Assembly (NCBI RefSeq): GCF_050281185.1 | Contig: NZ_JBNNWS010000002.1 | Coordinates: 62,001 to 126,000 of the forward strand | DNA: 64,000 nt | Origin: Heyndrickxia sp050281185 | GTDB taxonomy: Bacteria > Bacillota > Bacilli > Bacillales > Bacillaceae_C | Reading direction: 5' to 3' | Shown here: in pieces, positions 42,300 to 51,065 of the stretch | Position numbering within the stretch: position 1 is the stretch's first letter | Layout: the number at the start of each line of letters is the position of its first letter | Notes under the pieces: model-generated | What the model was told of the DNA's origin: nothing | Seen by the model: the letters and a program-made list of their open reading frames with translations, nothing else | Database searches by the model: none | Translations under genes and position numbers: made by a program

Positions 42300-42590
42300 T
42301 TTTCACCGCCCTCCTTTTTGTTCGTTGTTTATGTTCTTTATAAAGAACTTTACAATGTCATTATATTAGCCATTAAAATAAAAGGAAACCGTAGAAATCT
42401 AGCAAATATCCGACAAAATACTTATTTTTCTCTATCATTCTATTAATTCCTAAGTATATCTTACTATTTTGTTCTTCCTAAAGAACAAAAAAGTTCTTTT
42501 TATAAAACAAATAAAAAGCTAAAAGTTTGTTCGCTATATAACACAAAAAAAGCTCCCCTAGTTTCAGAGGAACTTATAAAAACATTCATA
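42300..42590 (-). promoter_or_regulatory. promoter region of the coiled-coil operon with SinR-like boxes
   Basis: GTTCTTTATAAAGAAC (42333-42348) is a perfect palindrome made of two GTTCTTT half-sites. GTTCTTCCTAAAGAAC (42471-42486) is a close second, and a single GTTCTTT follows at 42493. GTTCTYT is the known recognition sequence of SinR. On the minus strand TATAAT (42365-42360) lies 12 bases upstream of the first palindrome, which would cover the transcription start; the -35 (TTTCCT) is poor. The region also includes the galR terminator at its far end. No gene is seen. Confidence 0.65.
42545..42575 (-). terminator. terminator of the gal operon
   Basis: On the minus strand AAGTTCCTC pairs with GGGGAGCTT (two G-U pairs) and is followed by seven T. 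Confidence 0.8.
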
Positions 42591-43583
42591 TTAAAAACTG
42601 CTTTCCCGACAAACCAATTTTGTAGAAATAAAAATTTTTTTCGGAACTTGTCTCCCGGCTATTCGTTCAATTAGTGTATCCACTGCCGTTTCGCCCATTA
42701 ACTCTGTATATACTTTAACAGTGCTTAAGGAAGGATAAACGTATTTTGAAACACTTATATCATTCACTCCGATAATATTGACCCTTTCCGGCACTGAGAT
42801 ATTCGCATTCAAAAGTGCTCGCAAGCAACCCACTGCAATCGAATCATTTCCAGCAAAGAAGGCAGTTGGAAGATTTTCGCCATGCTCCTGAATCGCTTGA
42901 TTCATTAACATTTGTCCGGCATCAACAGAAAAAGCACCAATGTACATATAACTTTCATGTAGCAGCCCTTTTTTGCCCATATATGCTTTAAATGCTCGTT
43001 CTCTCGGGTCTTCGATTTCTGCTGTTTCATCCTTAAACACTTCATGTCCACCAATATACCCTATTTTTTCATGTCCTTTTTCAATCAAATAATCAAGAAC
43101 CTTTTCTGTTGCTCTTTCAAAATCTGCTACGATAGAATCGAATGTCTCTTCATCCGGAGAGGAATCGACGAAAACAATTTTTTTTGTAATCCTTGCAAGC
43201 TCTCCTACTTCCTGAGTACTAAACTTTCCAATCGCGATGATTCCATGAACCTCTTCCCTTTTTAACTCAGCAAAATTATTTCGAAAATACTTTACTACTT
43301 GAATATCATTCATTTGACAGCGATTTTCTATCCCTAAACGTATGGACATGTAGTATAAATCATTCAGTTCTTCCTGCTCTGTATACCAATGAATCATCGC
43401 AATCTTTGATAAGGAAGGCTTTTTTTGAGAAAGCCGCTTTTTATAGGAGAGCTTTTCTGCGATTTCAAATATTCTCCTCTTTGTTTCATCACTAACAGAT
43501 AATGTCGGGTCATCATTCAGCACCCTCGAAACCGTTGCAATAGAAACCCCAGCCTTTTCTGCAATATCTTTAATTGTCGCCAT
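42591..43583 (-). CDS. galR: LacI-family regulator, likely GalR
   Basis: A 330-residue repressor. The helix-turn-helix is at the N-terminus (MATIKDIAEKAGVSIATVSR, then VLNDDPTLSVSDETKRRI). The periplasmic-binding-protein-like sensor domain follows, with IGYIGGHEVF and AFFAGNDSIAVGCLRAL. It is the last gene of galKETMR and overlaps galM by 14 bases. Position argues for a galactose-responsive repressor of the operon. The likely operators are the ATTTTACTAAAAT palindromes before galK. Confidence 0.85.
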   Translation of the reverse strand: MATIKDIAEKAGVSIATVSRVLNDDPTLSVSDETKRRIFEIAEKLSYKKRLSQKKPSLSKIAMIHWYTEQEELNDLYYMSIRLGIENRCQMNDIQVVKYFRNNFAELKREEVHGIIAIGKFSTQEVGELARITKKIVFVDSSPDEETFDSIVADFERATEKVLDYLIEKGHEKIGYIGGHEVFKDETAEIEDPRERAFKAYMGKKGLLHESYMYIGAFSVDAGQMLMNQAIQEHGENLPTAFFAGNDSIAVGCLRALLNANISVPERVNIIGVNDISVSKYVYPSLSTVKVYTELMGETAVDTLIERIAGRQVPKKIFISTKLVCRESSF

Positions 43584-44625
43584 TTAGGCTATTCACCACA
43601 CTAAATTTGTATTTCGTCTTTGCTCTGTATTCTTGATCTCTATCTAAAATAATGGAAGGTAAATCGAGCTGATGCAGCCTCTGCGTCTCAAGACAAACCC
43701 CTAAATATCGGCAAGGTTTCACCCCGCGAATCAGGTAATCACCTTCCAGCTGATTACTTGTATATAAAATAACTCCTGGCTGATCGGTTTCAATCGCCAA
43801 TTTTCGACCGCTCTCTTCGCAAAAAAGAATCGCTTTCTTCTCTTCATTTTCTTTAAAAATAAATGGATGATCATATCCATATCCTACTATAACATTTTGA
43901 GGATTTCCTCGCGTAAATCCTTCGTTAATCATCCGTCCATTTTGAAAATCAAAAACGGTTTCGGAAACGTCAATGATTTCCCCTGTAGAGAGCAGCTGCT
44001 CATTTAATGCTAAAAAGCGATCACTATTTAGAAAAAGTCTATGATTTGAAATATCCTTTTTCAATTTCCCATGTAAATTAAAATAAGAATGATTGGTTAA
44101 ATTCACGATCGTTTTTTTATCGGAGGTACCTTTATAGGAAATAATAAATTCATTTTCATCATTTAATCGATACTCTACTTCCATATACAAGTTTCCCGGA
44201 TAGCCTGCTTCTCCATCTGGACTAGTGTAAGCAAATCTTATACCAATCTCATCCTTTTCCTTAAAAGGGTTGGTAGCCCAAATCTTGTGGCTAAAACCTT
44301 GATGCCCCCCATGTAAATGATTTTCCCCTTCATTTTTCTCTATGTAATGGACATTTCCATCCAATTCAAATTGAGCGTTTTTTATTCTTCCCGCGACCCG
44401 TCCAACCACTGCTCCAAAATAAGGGGACCATTTCAAATAATCCTCCCATTCGTCAAAACCGAGAACAACACTCTCGATCCTGCCTTCTCGATCCGGTGTT
44501 TGAATATCTGTTATAATGCATCCATAATTTAGACAAGTAACACTCATTCCTTGATGATTGGTTAATGTATAGGAATAGACAGGCTGATCTTGCAGCTCAC
44601 CCAATTGTTTTTCTACTATATTCAT
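43570..44625 (-). CDS. galM: aldose 1-epimerase (galactose mutarotase)
   Basis: A 351-residue mutarotase converting beta- to alpha-D-galactose, the form used by GalK. Motifs: GRIKNAQFELDG with the sugar-binding Arg, NHLHGGHQGFSHKIW with the conserved His, LTNHSYFNLHG with the catalytic His, and the C-terminal LGVCLETQRL with the catalytic Glu. GGTGGATG lies before the ATG, 12 bases behind galT. Confidence 0.93.
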   Translation of the reverse strand: MNIVEKQLGELQDQPVYSYTLTNHQGMSVTCLNYGCIITDIQTPDREGRIESVVLGFDEWEDYLKWSPYFGAVVGRVAGRIKNAQFELDGNVHYIEKNEGENHLHGGHQGFSHKIWATNPFKEKDEIGIRFAYTSPDGEAGYPGNLYMEVEYRLNDENEFIISYKGTSDKKTIVNLTNHSYFNLHGKLKKDISNHRLFLNSDRFLALNEQLLSTGEIIDVSETVFDFQNGRMINEGFTRGNPQNVIVGYGYDHPFIFKENEEKKAILFCEESGRKLAIETDQPGVILYTSNQLEGDYLIRGVKPCRYLGVCLETQRLHQLDLPSIILDRDQEYRAKTKYKFSVVNSLNGDN

Positions 44626-44637
44626 TATTCATCCACC

Positions 44638-46125
44638 TTATAGACATTCTATAAACCGATGCAAAGCCGCTCTCCCTGCATCATCACGTTTAAACACACT
44701 TGCATCCTCTAGCACTCTTTGAAATTTAGATCCTACTTCTTTTTTTACAATTGATTCAACATTTCCATGATTGATAGTACCTGCGTACTTTTCTTTAAGC
44801 TCCATTGCCCATGGACGATGGTAATCTTTCAAATCATTTTTTTCATTCAAAAGGAATTTTTCCACATCCACTAGCTCATCCTTTAAGCGTGCCGGTAGAA
44901 CAGCAAGCCCCATCACTTCTATTAAACCAATGTTTTCCTTTTTGATATGATGAACATCTGCATGTGGATGGAAAATGCCTAGTGGATGCTCTTCATTTGT
45001 CCGGTTATTTCTGAGAACAAGATCGAGCTCGTATACATCTCCATGTTTTCGTGAAATTGGTGTAATCGTATTATGTGGAGTTTCATTCGAATAGGCGCGA
45101 ATTCCAACTGTTTCATCACTATACTCTTTCCATACCGTCAAAATATAGTCAGCTGCATCAATTAATTTATGACGATCATTGCTTTTTAATCGAATCACTG
45201 CCATCGGCCAATGAATGACTTCCCCTTTAACACCCGAAAACCTTGTCATATCAAAAGTCCAATCGCTTTTTGCCTTGGCCATCGGAAATTCATAGCAGCC
45301 GCCTTGGTAATGATCGTGCGAAAGAATCGACCCGCCAACGATCGGAATATCCGCATTTGAGCCAATAAAATAATGCGGAAACCGATCGACAAAAGCTAAT
45401 AAGCAGGAAAAGGTGTCTCGATTGATTTTCATTTTCCGATGGTGTTCAGATAACAAAATACAGTGCTCTCGATAATAAACATAAGGAGAATATTGAAGAT
45501 ACCATTTTTCCTCCTCGAGCTCGACTTGAATGACTCGATGATTCGAACGGGCAGGATAACCAATTCTTCCTGCATAACCTTCATTCTCTACACAAAGTAA
45601 ACATGTTGGATAGTCCGTACTTTTCGTGTTTTTCTCCTTTTCAATTTGCTTCGGATCCTTTTCAGGCTTGGACAAATTAATCGTGATATCTAGTTCCACA
45701 TACTTTGTGTCCACTTTATATTCGATGTTTTTTGCTATTCGTTTCGTTTGAATATAATTACTGTTTTTACTTAACTCATAGAAAAAATCAGTGGCTTCTT
45801 TCGGACTTCTATTATATTTTTCGTAAAATAAACGATTCAAATCCGATGGGCGCGTAATAAAACAATTCATTAGTTTACTAGAGAAAATTTCTTTCTCATC
45901 CAGATAATCTTCAATCAATTCCTGCTCACATGCGTATTCAACAATTTCATCCAGTAGATCAGGGATACTGATCCTCTCTGTAAAAGACCTATTCATTTCT
46001 TTAAAATCATGTAGCTGGAGCAAAGATAGAACTTGATTCCTAGCATAGATCATATCTTCTTTTTCAATTAATGCTAATTTTTGAGCTTCATCTACTAATC
46101 GCTGAACCAATTCAAAAATGTTCAT
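44638..46125 (-). CDS. galT: galactose-1-phosphate uridylyltransferase (type 2)
   Basis: Transfers UMP from UDP-glucose to galactose-1-phosphate. The 495-residue length and sequence fit the longer Gram-positive class (GalT2), not the E. coli type. Landmarks are YPARSNHRVIQVEL, the nucleophile region SHDHYQGGCYEFPM (His in HDH), and HPHADVHHIKKENIGLIEVMG. It lies three bases behind galE. Complete, no missing motif noted. Confidence 0.93.
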   Translation of the reverse strand: MNIFELVQRLVDEAQKLALIEKEDMIYARNQVLSLLQLHDFKEMNRSFTERISIPDLLDEIVEYACEQELIEDYLDEKEIFSSKLMNCFITRPSDLNRLFYEKYNRSPKEATDFFYELSKNSNYIQTKRIAKNIEYKVDTKYVELDITINLSKPEKDPKQIEKEKNTKSTDYPTCLLCVENEGYAGRIGYPARSNHRVIQVELEEEKWYLQYSPYVYYREHCILLSEHHRKMKINRDTFSCLLAFVDRFPHYFIGSNADIPIVGGSILSHDHYQGGCYEFPMAKAKSDWTFDMTRFSGVKGEVIHWPMAVIRLKSNDRHKLIDAADYILTVWKEYSDETVGIRAYSNETPHNTITPISRKHGDVYELDLVLRNNRTNEEHPLGIFHPHADVHHIKKENIGLIEVMGLAVLPARLKDELVDVEKFLLNEKNDLKDYHRPWAMELKEKYAGTINHGNVESIVKKEVGSKFQRVLEDASVFKRDDAGRAALHRFIECL

Positions 46126-46128
46126 CTG

Positions 46129-47118
46129 CTATTTCCTATACCCGTCAGGATGATTCGAATGCCAATTCCACGCATCCTTTATGATTTGGTAAATCGATGC
46201 TTTTTGCGGATTCCATCCTAAGATTCGCTTTGCTTTTTCAGATGAAGCCACTAATTTACTCGGATCCCCTGCACGTCTTTCTCCAATAACTGAAGGAATT
46301 GGATGCCCCGTAACCTCTCTCGCCGTTTCAATGATCTCTTTGACAGAGAAACCTTGATTACTTCCAAGGTTAAATATTTCGCTTTTTCCACCTTTTTGTA
46401 AATAGCGAAGGGCTAAAAGATGGGCAGCGATTAAGTCTTCTACATGGACATAGTCACGGACACATGTACCATCTTCTGTTTCATAATCATTTCCAAATAC
46501 AGTAATCGCCTCACGCTGTCCTAAAGCCGTTTGAAGAACTACTGGGATAAGATGAGTTTCAGGAGAATGATCCTCACCAATCTCACCAGTACTCCTTGCA
46601 CCTGCTACATTAAAATATCTTAGAGACACATATTTCAAGTCGAATGCTTTTTCACACCATTTCATCATTTTTTCCATCGTTAATTTGGTTTCACCATACG
46701 TATTTGTAGGATTGGTTGGCATCTTTTCATCGATTGGCGTAGTGTTAGGCTCTCCATAGGTAGCAGCTGTTGAGGAGAACACGATATACTTAACGCCAAA
46801 CTCATTCATCATTTCTAGTAAAACCTGTGTGCCATATACATTATTATCGAAGTATTCAAGTGGAGCACCCATTGATTCCCCGACGAGTGAGTTCGCTGCA
46901 AAATGAATAACTGCATCGATCGTTTCCTGCGAAAACACTTTTCGTAAAAAGTCACGATCACGTATATCCCCTTCATAGAATTTTGCTTTTGGATGAACAG
47001 CTTCTCTATGACCAGTTTGTAAATTATCAACGACAACGACATCAAAGTTTTGATCGATTAACTGGTAAACAGCATGTGAGCCAATATATCCTGCACCACC
47101 AAGGACTAAAATACTCAT
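46129..47118 (-). CDS. galE: UDP-glucose 4-epimerase
   Basis: A 329-residue SDR-type epimerase regenerating UDP-glucose. NAD-binding GGAGYIGSHA (residues about 6-15), FAANSLVGES, catalytic Ser-Thr in SSTAATYGEP, and YGETKLTMEK with the Tyr/Lys pair. SLRYFNVAGA follows. Its ATG overlaps the galK stop by four bases (ATGA). Confidence 0.95.
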   Translation of the reverse strand: MSILVLGGAGYIGSHAVYQLIDQNFDVVVVDNLQTGHREAVHPKAKFYEGDIRDRDFLRKVFSQETIDAVIHFAANSLVGESMGAPLEYFDNNVYGTQVLLEMMNEFGVKYIVFSSTAATYGEPNTTPIDEKMPTNPTNTYGETKLTMEKMMKWCEKAFDLKYVSLRYFNVAGARSTGEIGEDHSPETHLIPVVLQTALGQREAITVFGNDYETEDGTCVRDYVHVEDLIAAHLLALRYLQKGGKSEIFNLGSNQGFSVKEIIETAREVTGHPIPSVIGERRAGDPSKLVASSEKAKRILGWNPQKASIYQIIKDAWNWHSNHPDGYRK

Positions 47119-48296
47119 AACATCACCTCATTTGTTATTTCCATTGCTCCGTCTCCAATACTTGCTACATAAAAATCAGCCTGATATCCAATCTTGTCAT
47201 GATATGTTTTGCCTACTTGTTCAATAAAATTAGGAACCTTTTTTTCCTCTACAATGGCAATCGCACATCCGCCAAATCCAGCACCGGTCATTCTTGCACC
47301 AACCACACCGTCTTGAGACCATGAAGCTTCAACTAATGAATCCAACTCGATTCCAGTCACTTCATAATCCTCTTTTAATGAACGATGGGATTCATTCATG
47401 AGCCGACCAAACATTTTCAAATCTCCCGCTTTCAAAAAGCGAAGAGCTTTTAATGTTCGTTGATTTTCATAAACGGCATGCTTAGACCGCTTTTTCAGTA
47501 CCTCATTTGTTATAACATGCTTATGTACTTCATATTGTTCTTCTGTTAACTCACCGAGCGATTGAATATCAATAACCTTTTGAAACTGGCTTAAAGCTTC
47601 TTCACATTCTCTTCTCCGTTCGTTATATTTAGAATCGGCTAGCTCTCGGCGTTTATTCGTATTCATAATGATAATTCGGTGATCAGTTAATTCGATAGGA
47701 GAATATTCATATTGAAGTGTCTGACAATCTAGTAAAATAGCTGAATCCTTTTTCCCCATCCCAATTGCAAATTGATCCATGATTCCACTATTGACACCGA
47801 TGAAATCATTTTCAACTTTTTTCCCGAGTTTTACTAAATCGATTCGAGGAATGTTTAATTGAAATAGCTGGTCGATCATTACTCCTGTCACCATTTCAAT
47901 CGATGCGGAAGAAGATAATCCCGCTCCATTTGGAATATTTCCGTAAAATAATACATCAAAGCCAGATAAGATCTCATATCCATCTTCTTTTATAAAACGA
48001 AGCATTCCTTTCGGATAATTCGCCCAAGTATGCTCCTTGTTAAACTCTAATTCGTCAATGTTAAACTGGATCATGCCCTTCTCTGGAAAGTTTATAGAAA
48101 AAAGCTGCACTCTTTTATCCTCTCGCCTTTTAGTTAATGCGTATGTTCCATATGTTATCGCACACGGAAAGACATGACCACCATTATAATCCGTATGCTC
48201 ACCGATTAAATTAATCCTTCCAGGTGCGAAAAACATACGCTCAAAGTCACTTTTAAAATGGTTTCGAAATTCCTTACTAAGCTGTTCTTTATTCAT
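47115..48296 (-). CDS. galK: galactokinase
   Basis: Phosphorylates alpha-D-galactose. A 393-residue GHMP kinase with the galactose-binding signature GRINLIGEHTDYNGG (about residues 27-41), the ATP loop GAGLSSSASIEM and the C-terminal MTGAGFGGCAIA. First gene of galKETMR. No galactose transporter is in the operon. The AT-rich upstream region carries three related TTTTACTAA sequences. Confidence 0.95.
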   Translation of the reverse strand: MNKEQLSKEFRNHFKSDFERMFFAPGRINLIGEHTDYNGGHVFPCAITYGTYALTKRREDKRVQLFSINFPEKGMIQFNIDELEFNKEHTWANYPKGMLRFIKEDGYEILSGFDVLFYGNIPNGAGLSSSASIEMVTGVMIDQLFQLNIPRIDLVKLGKKVENDFIGVNSGIMDQFAIGMGKKDSAILLDCQTLQYEYSPIELTDHRIIIMNTNKRRELADSKYNERRRECEEALSQFQKVIDIQSLGELTEEQYEVHKHVITNEVLKKRSKHAVYENQRTLKALRFLKAGDLKMFGRLMNESHRSLKEDYEVTGIELDSLVEASWSQDGVVGARMTGAGFGGCAIAIVEEKKVPNFIEQVGKTYHDKIGYQADFYVASIGDGAMEITNEVML

Positions 48297-48342
48297 GTTT
48301 CATCCCCCTTCAAACAAAGTCATTATATATATATTAATCACA

Positions 48343-48398
48343 TTAGTAAAAACATTCAATAATTTTACTAAAATTTAACCTTATTTTTACTAAAATTC
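48343..48398 (-). promoter_or_regulatory. candidate GalR operators before galK
   Basis: ATTTTA-C-TAAAAT (within 48362-48376) is a perfect palindrome. TTTTTACTAAAATTC follows at 48384-48398, and the half-related TTAGTAAAAA lies at 48343-48352 in the other orientation. The spacing of the first two is 22 bases, about two helical turns, which suits cooperative repressor binding. Confidence 0.55.
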
Positions 48399-48457
48399 AT
48401 CTTGAGGGACCTTATTTTGAGTTATTTTGCATTAGGACGTGTATAAAAAAATACTTT

Positions 48458-48506
48458 AATATTAGGCATTGTATTTTATTAGTAATATAATGCAATGCCT
48501 AATATT
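48458..48506. promoter_or_regulatory. 14-base inverted repeat before a methyltransferase gene
   Basis: AATATTAGGCATTG (48458-48471) and CAATGCCTAATATT (48493-48506) are perfect inverted copies separated by 21 bases that contain TAATATAAT, a good -10. The right arm ends a few bases before the ribosome site. It could be an operator pair or a leader hairpin. Confidence 0.65.
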
Positions 48507-48525
48507 GAAAAGGGATGAAAAGCAA

Positions 48526-49266
48526 ATGACTAATTACAAGAAGGAAATCGCAAACAAAGGGAACTATGGGATAGATGCACCAATTGTAATTAGAAATTTA
48601 TTGTTGATCGGGATACTGCTGATCATTGCTGCTTTTTTTATATTACAAATAAATGGGATAGTTTGGTTCACACTATCTATTCTTCTTCTTCTCGGTGGAA
48701 TCGTTTGTTTAGGTGAAACGATCCTGATGGTTTGGAGTAGTAAGAAAGGAAAAGGATATGTCGTTAGGGAATTAATAGAGAGGTTAAATATTAAAGAAAA
48801 CGATACGGTTCTTGATGTAGGATGCGGAAGAGGCTTTGTATTACATTCAATAGCAAAACAATTATCAAGTGGAAAAGCTATAGGAATAGATATATGGAAT
48901 ACAAATGACCAATCAGGAAATCATCTTAAAGTGACTTTACAAAATGCAGAAATAGAAGGGGTAAAAAATCGTGTAAAAATAATTAACGCTGACGCACGAA
49001 TATTACCTTTTAAAGAAAATACATTTGATGCAATTGCTTCTAGCCTCACTATTCATAATATATCTAGTAAAAGTGAAAGGCAGAAAGCGATAGATGAAAT
49101 GTATCGAGTTTTAAAAACAAATGGCAGAGTAGCCATACTAGATTTTCAATATGTTGAAGAATATTCTCAAATGTTGATAAAATCTGGCCTAAAAGATGTA
49201 AAGATTTCAAAATTATATTTTTCTATGTTTCCTCCCGTTAGAATTGTTACTGGAATAAAAAAATAA
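48526..49266 (+). CDS. membrane-anchored class I SAM methyltransferase
   Basis: A 246-residue protein from MTNYKKEIANKG. Two adjacent membrane helices (about residues 21-42 and 46-66) are followed by a cytosolic methyltransferase domain with motif I DVGCGRGFVLHSIA, an acidic second-strand end (AIGIDIWNTND), NADARILPF and MYRVLKTNGRVAILDF. AGGGAT lies nine bases before the ATG. The longer frame from 48469 begins within the inverted repeat. The substrate is unknown; a membrane lipid or quinone is plausible from the anchor. Confidence 0.8.
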   Translation: MTNYKKEIANKGNYGIDAPIVIRNLLLIGILLIIAAFFILQINGIVWFTLSILLLLGGIVCLGETILMVWSSKKGKGYVVRELIERLNIKENDTVLDVGCGRGFVLHSIAKQLSSGKAIGIDIWNTNDQSGNHLKVTLQNAEIEGVKNRVKIINADARILPFKENTFDAIASSLTIHNISSKSERQKAIDEMYRVLKTNGRVAILDFQYVEEYSQMLIKSGLKDVKISKLYFSMFPPVRIVTGIKK

Positions 49267-49296
49267 CCGAGCAATCCTTATTGCTCGGCGTCTTTG
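49267..49296 (+). terminator. terminator of the methyltransferase gene
   Basis: CCGAGCAAT and ATTGCTCGG pair around four bases, followed by CGTCTTTGTATTTT. It begins right after the stop and lies between convergent genes. Confidence 0.75.
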
Positions 49297-49300
49297 TATT

Positions 49301-50917
49301 TTAGGCCTCGATAAAATAGTTCCTCAATCTAGCTCTCAACTCTCGTTTCAAAAACTTCCCAACAGATGTTTTCGGAATTTCTTCCATAAAGATAATCTCA
49401 TCTGGCAACCACCATTTTGCGAATTGTGGTGCGATAAATTCTATTAATTCCTGTTTTTCTACCTTTCCTTTATAGGAATCTTTTAAAACAATGCAAGCAA
49501 TTGGCCGTTCTTGCCATTGTGGGTGCGGGACACCGACTACAGTAGCCTCGAAGACTGCTTCGTGCGCCATTAAAGCATTCTCTAGTTCAACGGAAGAAAT
49601 CCATTCTCCCCCACTTTTCACTAAGTCTTTCGTACGATCAACCAGCCTTACATTTCCTTCCTCGTCTACCGTGGCAACATCCCCTGTATAAAGCCAGCCA
49701 TCCTTAAAAGCTTCACTCGATCTTTCATCCTTATAGTATTCGCTGGCAATCCAAGGTCCCCTAATCAGAAGCTCTCCCATTTCATTTCCGTTCCACTGTA
49801 CTTCTTTATCCCCGGAAACTACTTTCATATCTAATCCTGGTACGATTAGACCTTGCTTTGATCGAATATTTATTATCTCTTCCTCTTCTAAATCCTTTTG
49901 ATAGCTTTTTAATGTTGAGACTGTCGCAAGCGGGGTTGTTTCTGTCATCCCATAGGCATGAAGGAATGGGATATTGTACTTCTGTTCAAAAGCTTTGATC
50001 ATAGCCATCGGTGCTGCGGATCCTCCGCAAAGGATTGCTCTTAAAGAGGAGGTGTCATAATCCCCATGCTCTAATTCATTTAATAAACCTAGCCAAATCG
50101 TAGGAACGCCTGCTGTAACGGTTACCTTTTCATCTTGAATAAACTGTGCAAGCAGCTTCGGTGTAAACATCGGACCAGGTAAAACCTGCCTTGAACCAAA
50201 CCAGGTAGCAGCAAAAGGCATTCCCCACGCATTCACATGAAACATCGGAACGACAGGCATACATGAATCCTTTTCAGATAAAGCTGTCGTATCCGCCAAT
50301 CCTAAAGCAAAACTGTGTAACACGATTCCTCGGTGAGAATATACAACCCCTTTTGGATTTCCGGTAGTTGCAGAAGTATAACACATGCCAGCAGGATCAT
50401 TTTCGTCAATATCCTTTAAGAATTGATGCTCAGGATCTCCCGACTCTAGTAATCTTTCATATGAATAAACAGGTTTTAATGTCGTTGGCGGCAATTTATC
50501 TTTATCTGTCATAATAATGAATGCCTTCACCGTTGTAAGTGTATCTTTTACCCTTTCGACAAGAGGAACGATATCCTCATCAATCAATAATACTTGGTCT
50601 TCGGCATGATTAATAATATATGAAATATGTTCTGGCGATAATCGAATATTAATCGTGTGCAGGACCGCCCCTATTCCAGGTGCCGCAAAATAAACCTCAA
50701 GATGGCGATGATGATTCCAAGCTAATGTTCCCACACGGTCACCTTTTTTCACCCCAAGCTTCTCTAAAGAGCTTGCTAGTCTTCGTGTTCGCTGTCCAAT
50801 CTCCTTATAGGTAAAGCGGTATACTCCTGATAACGTTCTCGAAACCACTTCCTTTTTCGAAAAAAATTTTTCTGCCCTTTCTAACAATGAACCAACCGTC
50901 AATGGCACCTGCATCAT
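49301..50917 (-). CDS. fatty-acyl-CoA synthetase (AMP-binding), 538 aa
   Basis: Activates a carboxylic acid to its CoA thioester through an acyl-AMP. The P-loop is CYTSATTGNPKGVVYSHRG (near residue 180), followed by the AMP motif HAYGMTETTPL and the hinge DRTKDLVKSGGEWIS. The C-terminal catalytic Lys is in KTSVGKFLKR. The TSATTGNPKG form is typical of medium/long-chain acyl-CoA ligases of Bacillus. AAAGGGG precedes a double ATG. It is last in a group of four minus-strand fatty acid genes with gaps of about 140-230 bases. Confidence 0.9.
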   Translation of the reverse strand: MMQVPLTVGSLLERAEKFFSKKEVVSRTLSGVYRFTYKEIGQRTRRLASSLEKLGVKKGDRVGTLAWNHHRHLEVYFAAPGIGAVLHTINIRLSPEHISYIINHAEDQVLLIDEDIVPLVERVKDTLTTVKAFIIMTDKDKLPPTTLKPVYSYERLLESGDPEHQFLKDIDENDPAGMCYTSATTGNPKGVVYSHRGIVLHSFALGLADTTALSEKDSCMPVVPMFHVNAWGMPFAATWFGSRQVLPGPMFTPKLLAQFIQDEKVTVTAGVPTIWLGLLNELEHGDYDTSSLRAILCGGSAAPMAMIKAFEQKYNIPFLHAYGMTETTPLATVSTLKSYQKDLEEEEIINIRSKQGLIVPGLDMKVVSGDKEVQWNGNEMGELLIRGPWIASEYYKDERSSEAFKDGWLYTGDVATVDEEGNVRLVDRTKDLVKSGGEWISSVELENALMAHEAVFEATVVGVPHPQWQERPIACIVLKDSYKGKVEKQELIEFIAPQFAKWWLPDEIIFMEEIPKTSVGKFLKRELRARLRNYFIEA

Positions 50918-51065
50918 GTCACATTTCCCCTTTATCTATTTAATTTTATTTATATAAATTAAAATTCTATTCCATTACTCATGTTTTCCGAACCTTCTTT
51001 GACGTATCACATCACTAAAGTAAGAAACATGTTTGATCACTATTTTTACTTCAAATGAACATGTA

